Source of the DNA: Candidatus Omnitrophota bacterium
GTDB taxonomy: Bacteria > Omnitrophota > Gorgyraeia > Zapsychrales > Fredricksoniimonadaceae
DNA length: 40,174 nucleotides
Reading direction: 5' to 3'
Assembly (NCBI GenBank): GCA_015233375.1
Contig: JADFXW010000004.1
Span: 1,976-42,149, forward strand
Under the pieces are notes generated by a model. The model was given only the letters and a program-made list of their open reading frames with translations. It had not been told where the DNA came from and searched no databases. The first letter of the stretch is position 1, and the number at the start of each line of letters is the position of its first letter. This document shows, in pieces, positions 18,671-26,806 of the stretch. A program made the position numbers and the translations under genes.

Positions 18671-19855
18671 ATGCAAAAGATGACTATCCGTGATATTAAT
18701 ATTAAGGACAAGCGTGTTATTATCCGTTTGGATTTTAACGTTCCTTTGGATGCCAACCTTCATATTACTGATGAGCGGCGTATAACGTCATCCTTACCAG
18801 TTATTCAATATGCTTTAAGCCAAGGGGCTTCCAAGGTGATTTTGATGAGCCATTTAGGCCGCCCTAAGGGAACAGGTTTTGAGAAGGAATTATCGCTGTT
18901 GCCTGTGGCCAAACGTTTGGAAGAACTGCTTAAAGAAAAAATACTATTTCTGAATGACTGCGTAGGCCCTCAAGTAAAAGAGGAAATAGCAAAATCCAGT
19001 CAACGGTTAGTCCTTCTTGAAAACCTGCGTTTCCATAAGGCGGAAGAAAAGAATGATCCTGCTTTTGCAAAGGAATTAGCCTCATTGGCTGATATTTATG
19101 TCAATGACGCCTTTGGCACAGCGCACCGGGCCCATGCCTCAACCGCCGGGATTACGGCGTATTTACCTGCTGTATCAGGATTTTTAATTGAAAAGGAACT
19201 GCAATATTTAGGCCATGCTATTAATAATCCCGTTCGTCCTTTGGTGATTATTTTAGGTGGGGCCAAGGTTTCAGATAAGATTGAACTGATTCAGAATCTT
19301 ATTCCTAAAGCCAATAGCATTATTATTGGCGGCGGGATGGCGTATACTTTTTTAAAGGCCAAGGGTATTAATATTGGTAATTCTAAATTAGAAAAAGACA
19401 AGATTGATACAGCCTTAAGTTTAATGGATCAGGCCAAGAAGGCTGGGGTTGATATTGTTTTAACAAAAGATTTTGTTATCACGCAATCATTCACCAGCGA
19501 TGATTGCAAGATTTCTGATACGATTCCTGATGGTTGGGAAAGTTTGGACATTGGCCCCAAGACCATCCAGAGTTATGATGCCGTGCTTTCAAAAGCCAAA
19601 ACCGTGGTGTGGAACGGTCCTTTAGGTGTTTTTGAGCGTGATGCCTATGCTAATGGAACACGCGCGGTGGCGCAATATCTAGCTTCTTTAAAAGATGTAA
19701 CGGTTATTATCGGTGGTGGAGATTCAGCGGCCGCAGTGGCCAAATTTGGGCTTGAAGACAAGATGACGCATATCTCAACAGGCGGCGGAGCTTCCTTGGA
19801 ATTTTTGGAAGGTAAAGAGCTGCCAGGGATTGCGGCATTGAATGATAAGAAATAA
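18671..19855 (+). CDS. pgk: Phosphoglycerate kinase
   Basis: RVIIRLDFNVPLD, LMSHLGRPKG, VLLENLRFHKAEEKNDPAFAKELASLADIYVNDAFGTAHRAHAST, GGGDSAAAV, STGGGASLEFLEG. Confidence 0.98.
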   Translation: MQKMTIRDINIKDKRVIIRLDFNVPLDANLHITDERRITSSLPVIQYALSQGASKVILMSHLGRPKGTGFEKELSLLPVAKRLEELLKEKILFLNDCVGPQVKEEIAKSSQRLVLLENLRFHKAEEKNDPAFAKELASLADIYVNDAFGTAHRAHASTAGITAYLPAVSGFLIEKELQYLGHAINNPVRPLVIILGGAKVSDKIELIQNLIPKANSIIIGGGMAYTFLKAKGINIGNSKLEKDKIDTALSLMDQAKKAGVDIVLTKDFVITQSFTSDDCKISDTIPDGWESLDIGPKTIQSYDAVLSKAKTVVWNGPLGVFERDAYANGTRAVAQYLASLKDVTVIIGGGDSAAAVAKFGLEDKMTHISTGGGASLEFLEGKELPGIAALNDKK

Positions 19856-19870
19856 ATAGTGGAGATAGTA

Positions 19871-20629
19871 ATGCGTAAACCTATCATCGCAGGTAACTGG
19901 AAATTAAATAAGGTCCCTCATGAGGCGGTCCTTTTAGTCAATGAATTGAAGCGTGATCTGATTGATGTTGAGTATGCAGACATTGTCGTGTGCCCGCCGT
20001 TTACAGCATTGGCTGATGTTGCGGATACCTTGACTGAAACAAATATTGCGGTGGGTGCCCAAAATCTTTTTTGGGAAGATTCAGGGGCCTTTACAGGTGA
20101 GATTTCAGCACCCATGCTCAAAGATTTAGGAGTGGTTTATGTGATTATTGGACACTCTGAGCGCAGGCAATATTTCAACGAAACCAATGAGACAGTCAAT
20201 AAACGCTTACGTGCTGCCTTGAAACATGGTTTAAAACCTATTGTATGTGTGGGAGAGAACTTAGCTCAGCGTGAGTCGAACAAAACTTTTGATATTATTA
20301 AGGATCATTGTGAAGGGTCTCTTAAGGGTTTGTCTGCAGAGGAAATGAAAGGTGTTGTTGTGGCGTATGAGCCTGTTTGGGCCATTGGCACAGGAAAGAC
20401 CGCAACACCGGATCAGGCCCAAGAGGTGCATGTTTTTATCCGCGGTTTATTAGAAAAGATGTTTAATAAAGAAACAGCGCAGTCTGTCCGTATTCAATAT
20501 GGTGGCAGTGTCACACCAGATAATATTACGGCGTTAATGGCTCAACCAGATATTGATGGGGCCTTGGTTGGGGGTGCCAGTTTAAAATCAGTGTCTTTTG
20601 TGGCCATTGTGAAGGGCACAAAGAAATAA
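19871..20629 (+). CDS. tpiA: Triosephosphate isomerase
   Basis: MRKPIIAGNWKLNK, GHSERRQYFNETNE, VVAYEPVWAIGTGKTATP, QYGGSV. Confidence 0.98.
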   Translation: MRKPIIAGNWKLNKVPHEAVLLVNELKRDLIDVEYADIVVCPPFTALADVADTLTETNIAVGAQNLFWEDSGAFTGEISAPMLKDLGVVYVIIGHSERRQYFNETNETVNKRLRAALKHGLKPIVCVGENLAQRESNKTFDIIKDHCEGSLKGLSAEEMKGVVVAYEPVWAIGTGKTATPDQAQEVHVFIRGLLEKMFNKETAQSVRIQYGGSVTPDNITALMAQPDIDGALVGGASLKSVSFVAIVKGTKK

Positions 20630-20640
20630 ATTTATACTAT

Positions 20641-20725
20641 AGGAAATTCCTTTTCTCCCTCTTTGCGAAGCGATGAAAGAGAGGGTTCAAGGGGAGTTCT
20701 TTTTAAAGTTCGCCCTAAGGCGTTA
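20641..20725 (+). repeat. Dispersed repeat copy A (CCCTCTTT..AAAGAGAGGG..GGGGAGTTCTTTTTAAAGTTCGC)
   Basis: Shares stem and 3' tail with copies at 24912, 31916 and 34636. Confidence 0.8.
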
Positions 20726-20742
20726 AAATCTAGGAGTTATTT

Positions 20743-21147
20743 ATGGGGTTTGTTCTTGCTATTCATGTTATTGTTTGTATTTTATTGGTTATTTCCATCC
20801 TCATGCAAGCAGGGCGTGGCGGTGGATTGACAGAGACCTTTCAATCAGCTGAGTCGATGTTTGGGACCAGGACCAATGTTTTTATGGTCCGATTTACGAC
20901 GGTTTTGGCGGTTATTTTTATGTGCACCTCCTTGCTTTTTGCTTTCAAGTTTTCTAAGGGTTCAACGTCCTCTTTGATGAGCAATAAAAAGCTTTTGGCC
21001 ACGGTCCCCAAGACGCCCGCGCCTAAACCCTCTAATGAGCCAGAAGTTCAGGTAAAGGTTGAGTCGCCCAGGGTCATGAATCCGGCTGAAACCGGCCTGC
21101 CAGCCAAGGAAACTCCAAAAGTTCCTCAAAAGAATGCCAAGCCATAA
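20743..21147 (+). CDS. secG: Preprotein translocase subunit SecG
   Basis: ISILMQAGRGGGLTETFQSAESMFGTRTNVFMVRFTTVLAVIFMCTSLLFAF; follows pgk-tpiA, a common order. Confidence 0.93.
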   Translation: MGFVLAIHVIVCILLVISILMQAGRGGGLTETFQSAESMFGTRTNVFMVRFTTVLAVIFMCTSLLFAFKFSKGSTSSLMSNKKLLATVPKTPAPKPSNEPEVQVKVESPRVMNPAETGLPAKETPKVPQKNAKP

Positions 21148-22849
21148 TAAGGCTATCATTACAAAAGTATTTTTTATTCTTTGTATGATAGGGCTTTTTT
21201 TAGTACAGGCCCAGGCTGCCAGTCGTTATGGTGGAAGCCTTGTTGAGGCTGTTTCCTCTGATCCTAAGACCTTCAATGATATTGTTTCAACGGATGCTAA
21301 CAGCCGGGTCATCACGTCATTACTTTTTGAAGGCTTAACAACTGAAGATCCTTTCACCCTTAAAGTTATCCCCAATTTAGCAAAATCATGGGACGTTAGT
21401 CCAGATGGGCTTAGATGGGTGTTCCATTTAAGAACAGATGTTCGCTGGTTTGATGGTGTTTTTTTGAGTGCCGATGATGTTGTTTTTACCTTTAATGATT
21501 TAATTTATAATCCTGATATCCCCTCTTCTTGTAAAGATGTATTGACCATTGAAGGCAAGCCATTGACCGTTGAGAAAATAGATGATCACACGGTGCGTGT
21601 AATCTTACCTGTCAAATTCGCCCCCTTTTTAAGGGCCATGGGCCAGTCTATCTTGCCCAAACATTGTTTAATGAAAGCCCTGCGGGACAAGAAGTTCTCA
21701 TTCACCTGGGGGATTGACACGCCTGTGGAACAAATTATTGGTACAGGGCCGTTTCAATTAAGTGAATACCATCCTGGCGAGCGATTGGTTTTTAAACGTA
21801 ATCCTCATTATTGGAAAAAATCAAAGACCCAGGAACAGCTGCCTTATTTGGATAAGATTGTTTTTTTAATCATTCAAGATCACCAGGCCCAGCTTCTGAA
21901 GTTTATGGATGGCGAACTTGATGCGGTTGGGATAAGTGGCAGTGATTATCCATTATTAAAACCTTTGGAAGCGTCCAGGCAATTTCATATTTTTGAGGCC
22001 GGGGCTGCTTATGATGCCAATTTTGTGGTATTGAATCAGAACCCTCGCCTTAATCCAAAAACCCATCGTCCTTTTCTTGACGCTGTGAAGTTGTCCTGGT
22101 TTACCAATCTGTCATTCCGCAAAGCTTTGGCGCATGCGATAGATAAGAAGAAAATCATTGAAATATTAAATAACGGGTTGGGCCTCTCGCAGGATGGCCC
22201 GATGTCGCCTGGCAGCGGATTTTTTTATACACCTGATGTGATGACCTATGATTATGATTTAAAGAAGGCAAAGGAAATATTAAAACAAGCGGGATTTCAT
22301 TTAAGCCCTGATGGAGGCACCTTGAAGGATCCTCAGGGGCATCCTGTTGAATTTAATTTTTATACAGCGAATGCTGCATCTGCGGGGCGTGAGGCGATGT
22401 CAGGGATTATTCGTTTTGATTTAGAAAGATTGGGCATGAAGGTGAATTTAGTGACCGTTGAATTTAATACCCTGGTCAATAAATTGATGTCTTCGTATGA
22501 TTGGGACATGGTGATGATAGGATTAACAGGCGGGGTTGAGCCTCATTTTGGCCAGAATGTTTGGGCCTCTTCGGGAGGTTTGCATTTATGGAATCCTCGT
22601 CAAAAGACACCCGCGACTTTATGGGAAAAACGGATTGATGAAATTTTTAATGAAGGGGCCCAGGAATTGGATGAGAATAAACGGAAAATACTTTATGATG
22701 AGTTTCAGAGGATTGTTGCTGAAAAATTACCAGTTATTTATACGGTGTTGAATATGGACATGTACGCGGTGCGTGATAAATTTGGAAACCTGAAACCATC
22801 AGTCAATGGCGGCGCGTTTCATAATATTGAGGAGATCTATAAAAAATAG
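21134..22849 (+). CDS. Peptide ABC transporter substrate-binding protein (SBP family 5)
   Basis: GGSLVEAVSSDPKTFNDI, LAKSWDVSPDGLRWVFHLRTDVRWFDGVFLSADDVVFTF, IGTGPFQLSEYHPGERLVFKRNPHYW. Confidence 0.95.
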   Translation: MPSHNKAIITKVFFILCMIGLFLVQAQAASRYGGSLVEAVSSDPKTFNDIVSTDANSRVITSLLFEGLTTEDPFTLKVIPNLAKSWDVSPDGLRWVFHLRTDVRWFDGVFLSADDVVFTFNDLIYNPDIPSSCKDVLTIEGKPLTVEKIDDHTVRVILPVKFAPFLRAMGQSILPKHCLMKALRDKKFSFTWGIDTPVEQIIGTGPFQLSEYHPGERLVFKRNPHYWKKSKTQEQLPYLDKIVFLIIQDHQAQLLKFMDGELDAVGISGSDYPLLKPLEASRQFHIFEAGAAYDANFVVLNQNPRLNPKTHRPFLDAVKLSWFTNLSFRKALAHAIDKKKIIEILNNGLGLSQDGPMSPGSGFFYTPDVMTYDYDLKKAKEILKQAGFHLSPDGGTLKDPQGHPVEFNFYTANAASAGREAMSGIIRFDLERLGMKVNLVTVEFNTLVNKLMSSYDWDMVMIGLTGGVEPHFGQNVWASSGGLHLWNPRQKTPATLWEKRIDEIFNEGAQELDENKRKILYDEFQRIVAEKLPVIYTVLNMDMYAVRDKFGNLKPSVNGGAFHNIEEIYKK

Positions 22850-22907
22850 TGACAGGCACTAATTTTCTTAAAATTTGATTAAAAATTAGTGCCTGTCACT
22901 ATTTTTT
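22841..22907. repeat. Perfect 26-bp inverted repeat hairpin with 15-nt loop
   Basis: AAAAAATAGTGACAGGCACTAATTTT ... AAAATTAGTGCCTGTCACTATTTTTT; contains the stop codon of the upstream gene. Confidence 0.95.
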
Positions 22908-22912
22908 CTACT

Positions 22913-23881
22913 ATGTTTAAACATATTTTACAACGCCTCGGTTCCACCATTTTGCTCTTGCTTGCCGTGAGCTTTTTGACTTTTTGGCTCATGCGCGCTA
23001 CACCGGGTAATTTCTTTGACTCGTTGCGCCTGAATCCACAAATTTCGCAGGAAATGGTGGAGCGTTATGAAAAACTTTATCATTTAAAAGACCCCTTGCT
23101 CGTCCAATACGGGCATTGGCTTGTCAATATTCTTCACGGAGAGTGGGGATACTCTTTTTATTATAATGTGCCTGTGACCCATGTGTTGGGTACTCGTTTG
23201 TTTAACACCTTTATTTTATCGTTCACGAGTTTATTATTGACCTGGAGCCTGGCGATTCCCTTAGGGATTTGGGCTTCCCTTCGGGCTAATCAATGGGGGG
23301 ATCGCCTTCTTTCCCTATTTTCATTTGCAGCGCTGTCAGTGCCTGGTTTCTTTTTGGCAGTTCTGGTTTTATATATAGCAAGCCTCGTCGGAGGATTGCC
23401 CTTAGGGGGTATGCATAGTCCCGGGTATGATGAGATGTCGTTTTTTGGAAAAGTTTGGGACACTCTTCTTCATTTGATAATTCCCGCTTCAGTGCTTTCT
23501 TTATCAAGCATGGCGTCCCTGCAGAGGATTATGCGGGGAAATATGTTGGGTGTTTTGCGTCAGCAGTATATTTTAGCGGCCCGTGCGAAAGGTTTACCGG
23601 AAAACCTGGTGATTTATCGTCACGCACTTCGCAATGCCTTTAATCCACTGGTCACGCTTTTAGGTTATGAATTCGCCTCCCTTTTAAGCGGGGCGGCGTT
23701 AGTGGAAATTGTTTGTTCTTGGCCTGGTTTAGGCTCACTTTTGTTGACAGCGGTAAGGGCCAAGGATATTTATTTGGTCATGAGCAGTACTCTCTTGGCA
23801 GGTGTCCTTTTGATTGTGGGCAATATTTTAGCGGATATTTTATTGGTTTTGGTTGATCCACGGATTAGGTATGAACAATAG
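22913..23881 (+). CDS. Peptide ABC transporter permease (DppB/OppB-like)
   Basis: LQRLGSTILLLLAVSFLTFWLMRATPGNFFD; AARAKGLPENLVIYRHALRNAFNPLVTLLG EAA-type motif. Start moved to ATG 22913. Confidence 0.94.
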   Translation: MFKHILQRLGSTILLLLAVSFLTFWLMRATPGNFFDSLRLNPQISQEMVERYEKLYHLKDPLLVQYGHWLVNILHGEWGYSFYYNVPVTHVLGTRLFNTFILSFTSLLLTWSLAIPLGIWASLRANQWGDRLLSLFSFAALSVPGFFLAVLVLYIASLVGGLPLGGMHSPGYDEMSFFGKVWDTLLHLIIPASVLSLSSMASLQRIMRGNMLGVLRQQYILAARAKGLPENLVIYRHALRNAFNPLVTLLGYEFASLLSGAALVEIVCSWPGLGSLLLTAVRAKDIYLVMSSTLLAGVLLIVGNILADILLVLVDPRIRYEQ

Positions 23882-24902
23882 CCGTATATCATTAGCTTTT
23901 AAATCTTTTCGTCAAAACCGCATGGCCATGATTTGCTTATGGGTTCTAGGTTTATTGTATGGTCTTGCTATTTTTGCGGATTTGATAAGCCCGTATTCTT
24001 ATGCGGATGAGGACCGTAATTTCTCTTATTGCCCTCCGACATCTATAGAGTTTTTTGATGGGCCCAAGATTGTTCCTCCTTTTGTTTATCAAAAGCATTT
24101 GACCTTTGATGCCATGCACCGTCGTGTTTTTGTGGTAGACAGGAGCCAAAAATATCCTTTGCATTTTCTTAGAGGGGGACGTTTGATTCAAGTTGATGCG
24201 CCCGCGAGGCTTTATTTATGGGGAGCAGATGCCAGGGGCCGTGATTTATTTTCACGGATCTGTTATGGGGCCAGGATTTCTTTATCAATAGGCCTTATAG
24301 GTGTTGCTATTTCATTTATTTTTGGGCTTTTGATAGGGGGGATGGCTGGTTTTTATGGTGGCTGGATAGATGGGATATTAATGCGTGTTTGTGAGATGTT
24401 CATGATGGTACCTGGTTTTTATTTGATGTTGGCTTTAAGGGCTGCGGTCCCGGAGAATTTTAACTCTGTGCAGGTTTATATCAGTGTTGTTTTGATCTTG
24501 GCGCTTATTGGCTGGGCCTCCTTGGCGCGAATTATCCGTGGCATGACCCTTTCTTTGCGTGAGCGTGATTATGTATTAGCAGCCAAAACCTTTGGGGTGT
24601 CGGATTTAGGGATTATTTGCAAACACATTTTGCCTCAAACGGTATCTTATTCTTTGGCAACCTTGATGCTTTCTGTTTCCTCTTATATTTTAGCTGAGGC
24701 GGGATTGAGCATGGTGGGGCTTGGTATCCAGGACCCCGTCCCCAGTTGGGGCAATCTTCTATCGAATGCCATGGAAATAGTGCCGGTCATTTTTGCGCCG
24801 TGGATATTACTGCCAGGTTTATTTATTTTTATGGCGGTCATGTGTTTCAATGTTATTGGCGATGCGCTGCGGGACGCCTTTGATCCCATGTTTCAGGATT
24901 AA
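23871..24902 (+). CDS. Peptide ABC transporter permease (DppC/OppC-like)
   Basis: GADARGRDLFSRICYGARISLSIGL, LAAKTFGVSDLGIICKHILPQ, EAGLSMVGLGIQDPVPSWGNLLSNA. Confidence 0.94.
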   Translation: MNNSRISLAFKSFRQNRMAMICLWVLGLLYGLAIFADLISPYSYADEDRNFSYCPPTSIEFFDGPKIVPPFVYQKHLTFDAMHRRVFVVDRSQKYPLHFLRGGRLIQVDAPARLYLWGADARGRDLFSRICYGARISLSIGLIGVAISFIFGLLIGGMAGFYGGWIDGILMRVCEMFMMVPGFYLMLALRAAVPENFNSVQVYISVVLILALIGWASLARIIRGMTLSLRERDYVLAAKTFGVSDLGIICKHILPQTVSYSLATLMLSVSSYILAEAGLSMVGLGIQDPVPSWGNLLSNAMEIVPVIFAPWILLPGLFIFMAVMCFNVIGDALRDAFDPMFQD

Positions 24903-24911
24903 GAAATACCA

Positions 24912-24984
24912 CAGGAATTTTTCCCCCTCTTTTTTTAAAGAGGGGGAAAGGGGGAGTTCTTTTTAAGGTTCGCTGAGAAGCGTA
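24912..24984 (+). repeat. Dispersed repeat copy B
   Basis: CAGGAATTTTTCCCCCTCTTTTTTTAAAGAGGGGGAAAGGGGGAGTTCTTTTTAAGGTTCGCTGAGAAGCG. Confidence 0.85.
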
Positions 24985-25093
24985 AGTTCTGTCCGTGGGA
25001 TATAGCGAGGTTTATGGACACTTTAAAAGTTTTTTTCGAAACGGGATATTTTCGCCGTTTGTGTCTGTTACAACAAATTTTTTCACATAGAGA

Positions 25094-25317
25094 ATGGAAG
25101 GACTGAAATTGTTTTTTAAAGAGATTTGGTCATTTTAGCCTAAAATGAGTCATGACCGAGGGCATTTTAGCCCATCAGGGCTAAAATGGCCAAACATGTT
25201 CGAGTCCTTTATTTCAAGAGAAATAAAGGACGAGTTGTTTGGCCACCGAAGGGCATGACTTATTTTAGGCGTTAAAAAATGACCCATCTCTTTAAAAAAC
25301 AATTTCAGTCCTTCCAT
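25094..25317. repeat. 224-bp nested palindrome with perfect 32-bp terminal arms
   Basis: ATGGAAGGACTGAAATTGTTTTTTAAAGAGAT (25094-25125) / ATCTCTTTAAAAAACAATTTCAGTCCTTCCAT (25286-25317); further pairing TCATTTTAGCCTAAAATGAGTCATG / CATGACTTATTTTAGGC..AAAATGA; apex CCTTTATTTcaagagAAATAAAGG; side hairpin CATTTTAGCCCatcaGGGCTAAAATG. Confidence 0.95.
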
Positions 25318-25331
25318 GATCACTAGAAAAG

Positions 25332-26105
25332 GTGCTTATTCAAAATTCCGTACTATCCATCAATGGTTTAACGATATCTTCAAAAGACAAGACGATTGTC
25401 AAGGACGTGTCTTTTGAAGTCCCTCGGGGAAAGATTGTGGCTTTGGCTGGCGGATCTGGTTGTGGCAAGACAACGATAGGGTTGTCTGTTTTACGACTCT
25501 TGCCGTATGGCCTTCATTTGGAGCGAGGCCGCATTCTTTTTGAGGGGCAGGATTTATGGGCGCTTTCCCCTGAGGAAATAAGACAGATAAGAGGAAAACA
25601 CTTGAGCATGGTGTTTCAAGATGCTTTAAGCGCCTTTGATCCCGTATTTACCATTGGGAGCCAATTAAATGAAGTGTTGGTGGCTCATACGGAATTATCC
25701 CAAAAACAGAGACGTGAGAAAATTTTGAACGCCTTTGGTGAGGTTCAATTGCCAGATCCAGAACGTGTGTATCGAAGTTATCCGCATCAATTAAGCGGCG
25801 GGATGCGGCAGCGTGCGATGATAGCGCAAGCGTCTATCTTAAATCCAGCCTTACTGATTGCTGATGAGCCCACCAGCAGCCTGGATGTGACCTTGCAAAT
25901 AAAGATGGGCGAGTTATTATCCTGCTTAAAAGATAAAGGGGTTTCAATCTTAATGATTGCGCATGATTGGGGCATGATTAAACGATTAGCGGATTTTGTG
26001 GTTGTGTTGTGCCAGGGAGAGGTTGTGGAACAGGGCGCTGTTCATCAGGTTTGTCAGAACCCTGGGCATGAATATACCAAGGCCTTAATGGAGGCGTTTC
26101 AATGA
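25332..26105 (+). CDS. Peptide ABC transporter ATP-binding protein (DppD-like)
   Basis: VALAGGSGCGKTTIGLSVL Walker A, LSGGMRQRAMIAQA signature, LLIADEPTSSLD Walker B. Confidence 0.94.
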   Translation: MLIQNSVLSINGLTISSKDKTIVKDVSFEVPRGKIVALAGGSGCGKTTIGLSVLRLLPYGLHLERGRILFEGQDLWALSPEEIRQIRGKHLSMVFQDALSAFDPVFTIGSQLNEVLVAHTELSQKQRREKILNAFGEVQLPDPERVYRSYPHQLSGGMRQRAMIAQASILNPALLIADEPTSSLDVTLQIKMGELLSCLKDKGVSILMIAHDWGMIKRLADFVVVLCQGEVVEQGAVHQVCQNPGHEYTKALMEAFQ

Positions 26106-26806
26106 GTATTTTATCCGTCAAGAATGTGGTCAAATCCTATGGTCCTTTGAAGGTTGTGGATGATGTCAGCTTCTGCCTTCAAGAAGGCGATAATCTGGGC
26201 GTTATCGGCGAATCAGGTTCTGGCAAGACAACCCTGGCCAAGATTATCATGGGATTGATTAAGCCGGATAAAGGATCAATTGAGACCCAAAGAGGTTTTT
26301 TGCAGATGGTGTTTCAAGACCCTTTTCAATCCCTGGATCCCTTATGGACCATCGAGGCTATTTTAAAAGAAGGCTTGTTTCAGGCTGCTGGAATGTCTAA
26401 AGAAAAGCAATACCAGAAAATGGCGCAGATGCTTCAGGCTGTGGGGCTTTCCGTTGATATTTTGCATCGTTTTCCTCATGAATTCAGTGGAGGAGAGCGT
26501 CAACGAATTGCCATTGCCCGGGCCTTGATGGCCAATCCTAAGGTCCTGCTGTTGGATGAAGCGGTTTCTTCGTTAGACACCTTGGCACAAAAACAGATTG
26601 TGGACCTTTTAAAAAAATTAAAACAGGATTTTCATCTAACACTCCTATTTATTTCTCATAATTTGAGGTTGGTTCGGAATTTTAGTGATAAAATATTGGT
26701 CATGTATCAGGGCAAGATAATAGAAGAAGGCCCAACCAACAACGTCTTGCGATGTCCTCAACATCCCATGACCAGGCAACTTTTGCAAGCGGCATTTTAC
26801 CTATGA
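26102..26806 (+). CDS. Peptide ABC transporter ATP-binding protein (DppF-like)
   Basis: LGVIGESGSGKTTLAKII, FSGGERQRIAIARAL, LLLDEAVSSLD. Confidence 0.94.
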   Translation: MSILSVKNVVKSYGPLKVVDDVSFCLQEGDNLGVIGESGSGKTTLAKIIMGLIKPDKGSIETQRGFLQMVFQDPFQSLDPLWTIEAILKEGLFQAAGMSKEKQYQKMAQMLQAVGLSVDILHRFPHEFSGGERQRIAIARALMANPKVLLLDEAVSSLDTLAQKQIVDLLKKLKQDFHLTLLFISHNLRLVRNFSDKILVMYQGKIIEEGPTNNVLRCPQHPMTRQLLQAAFYL

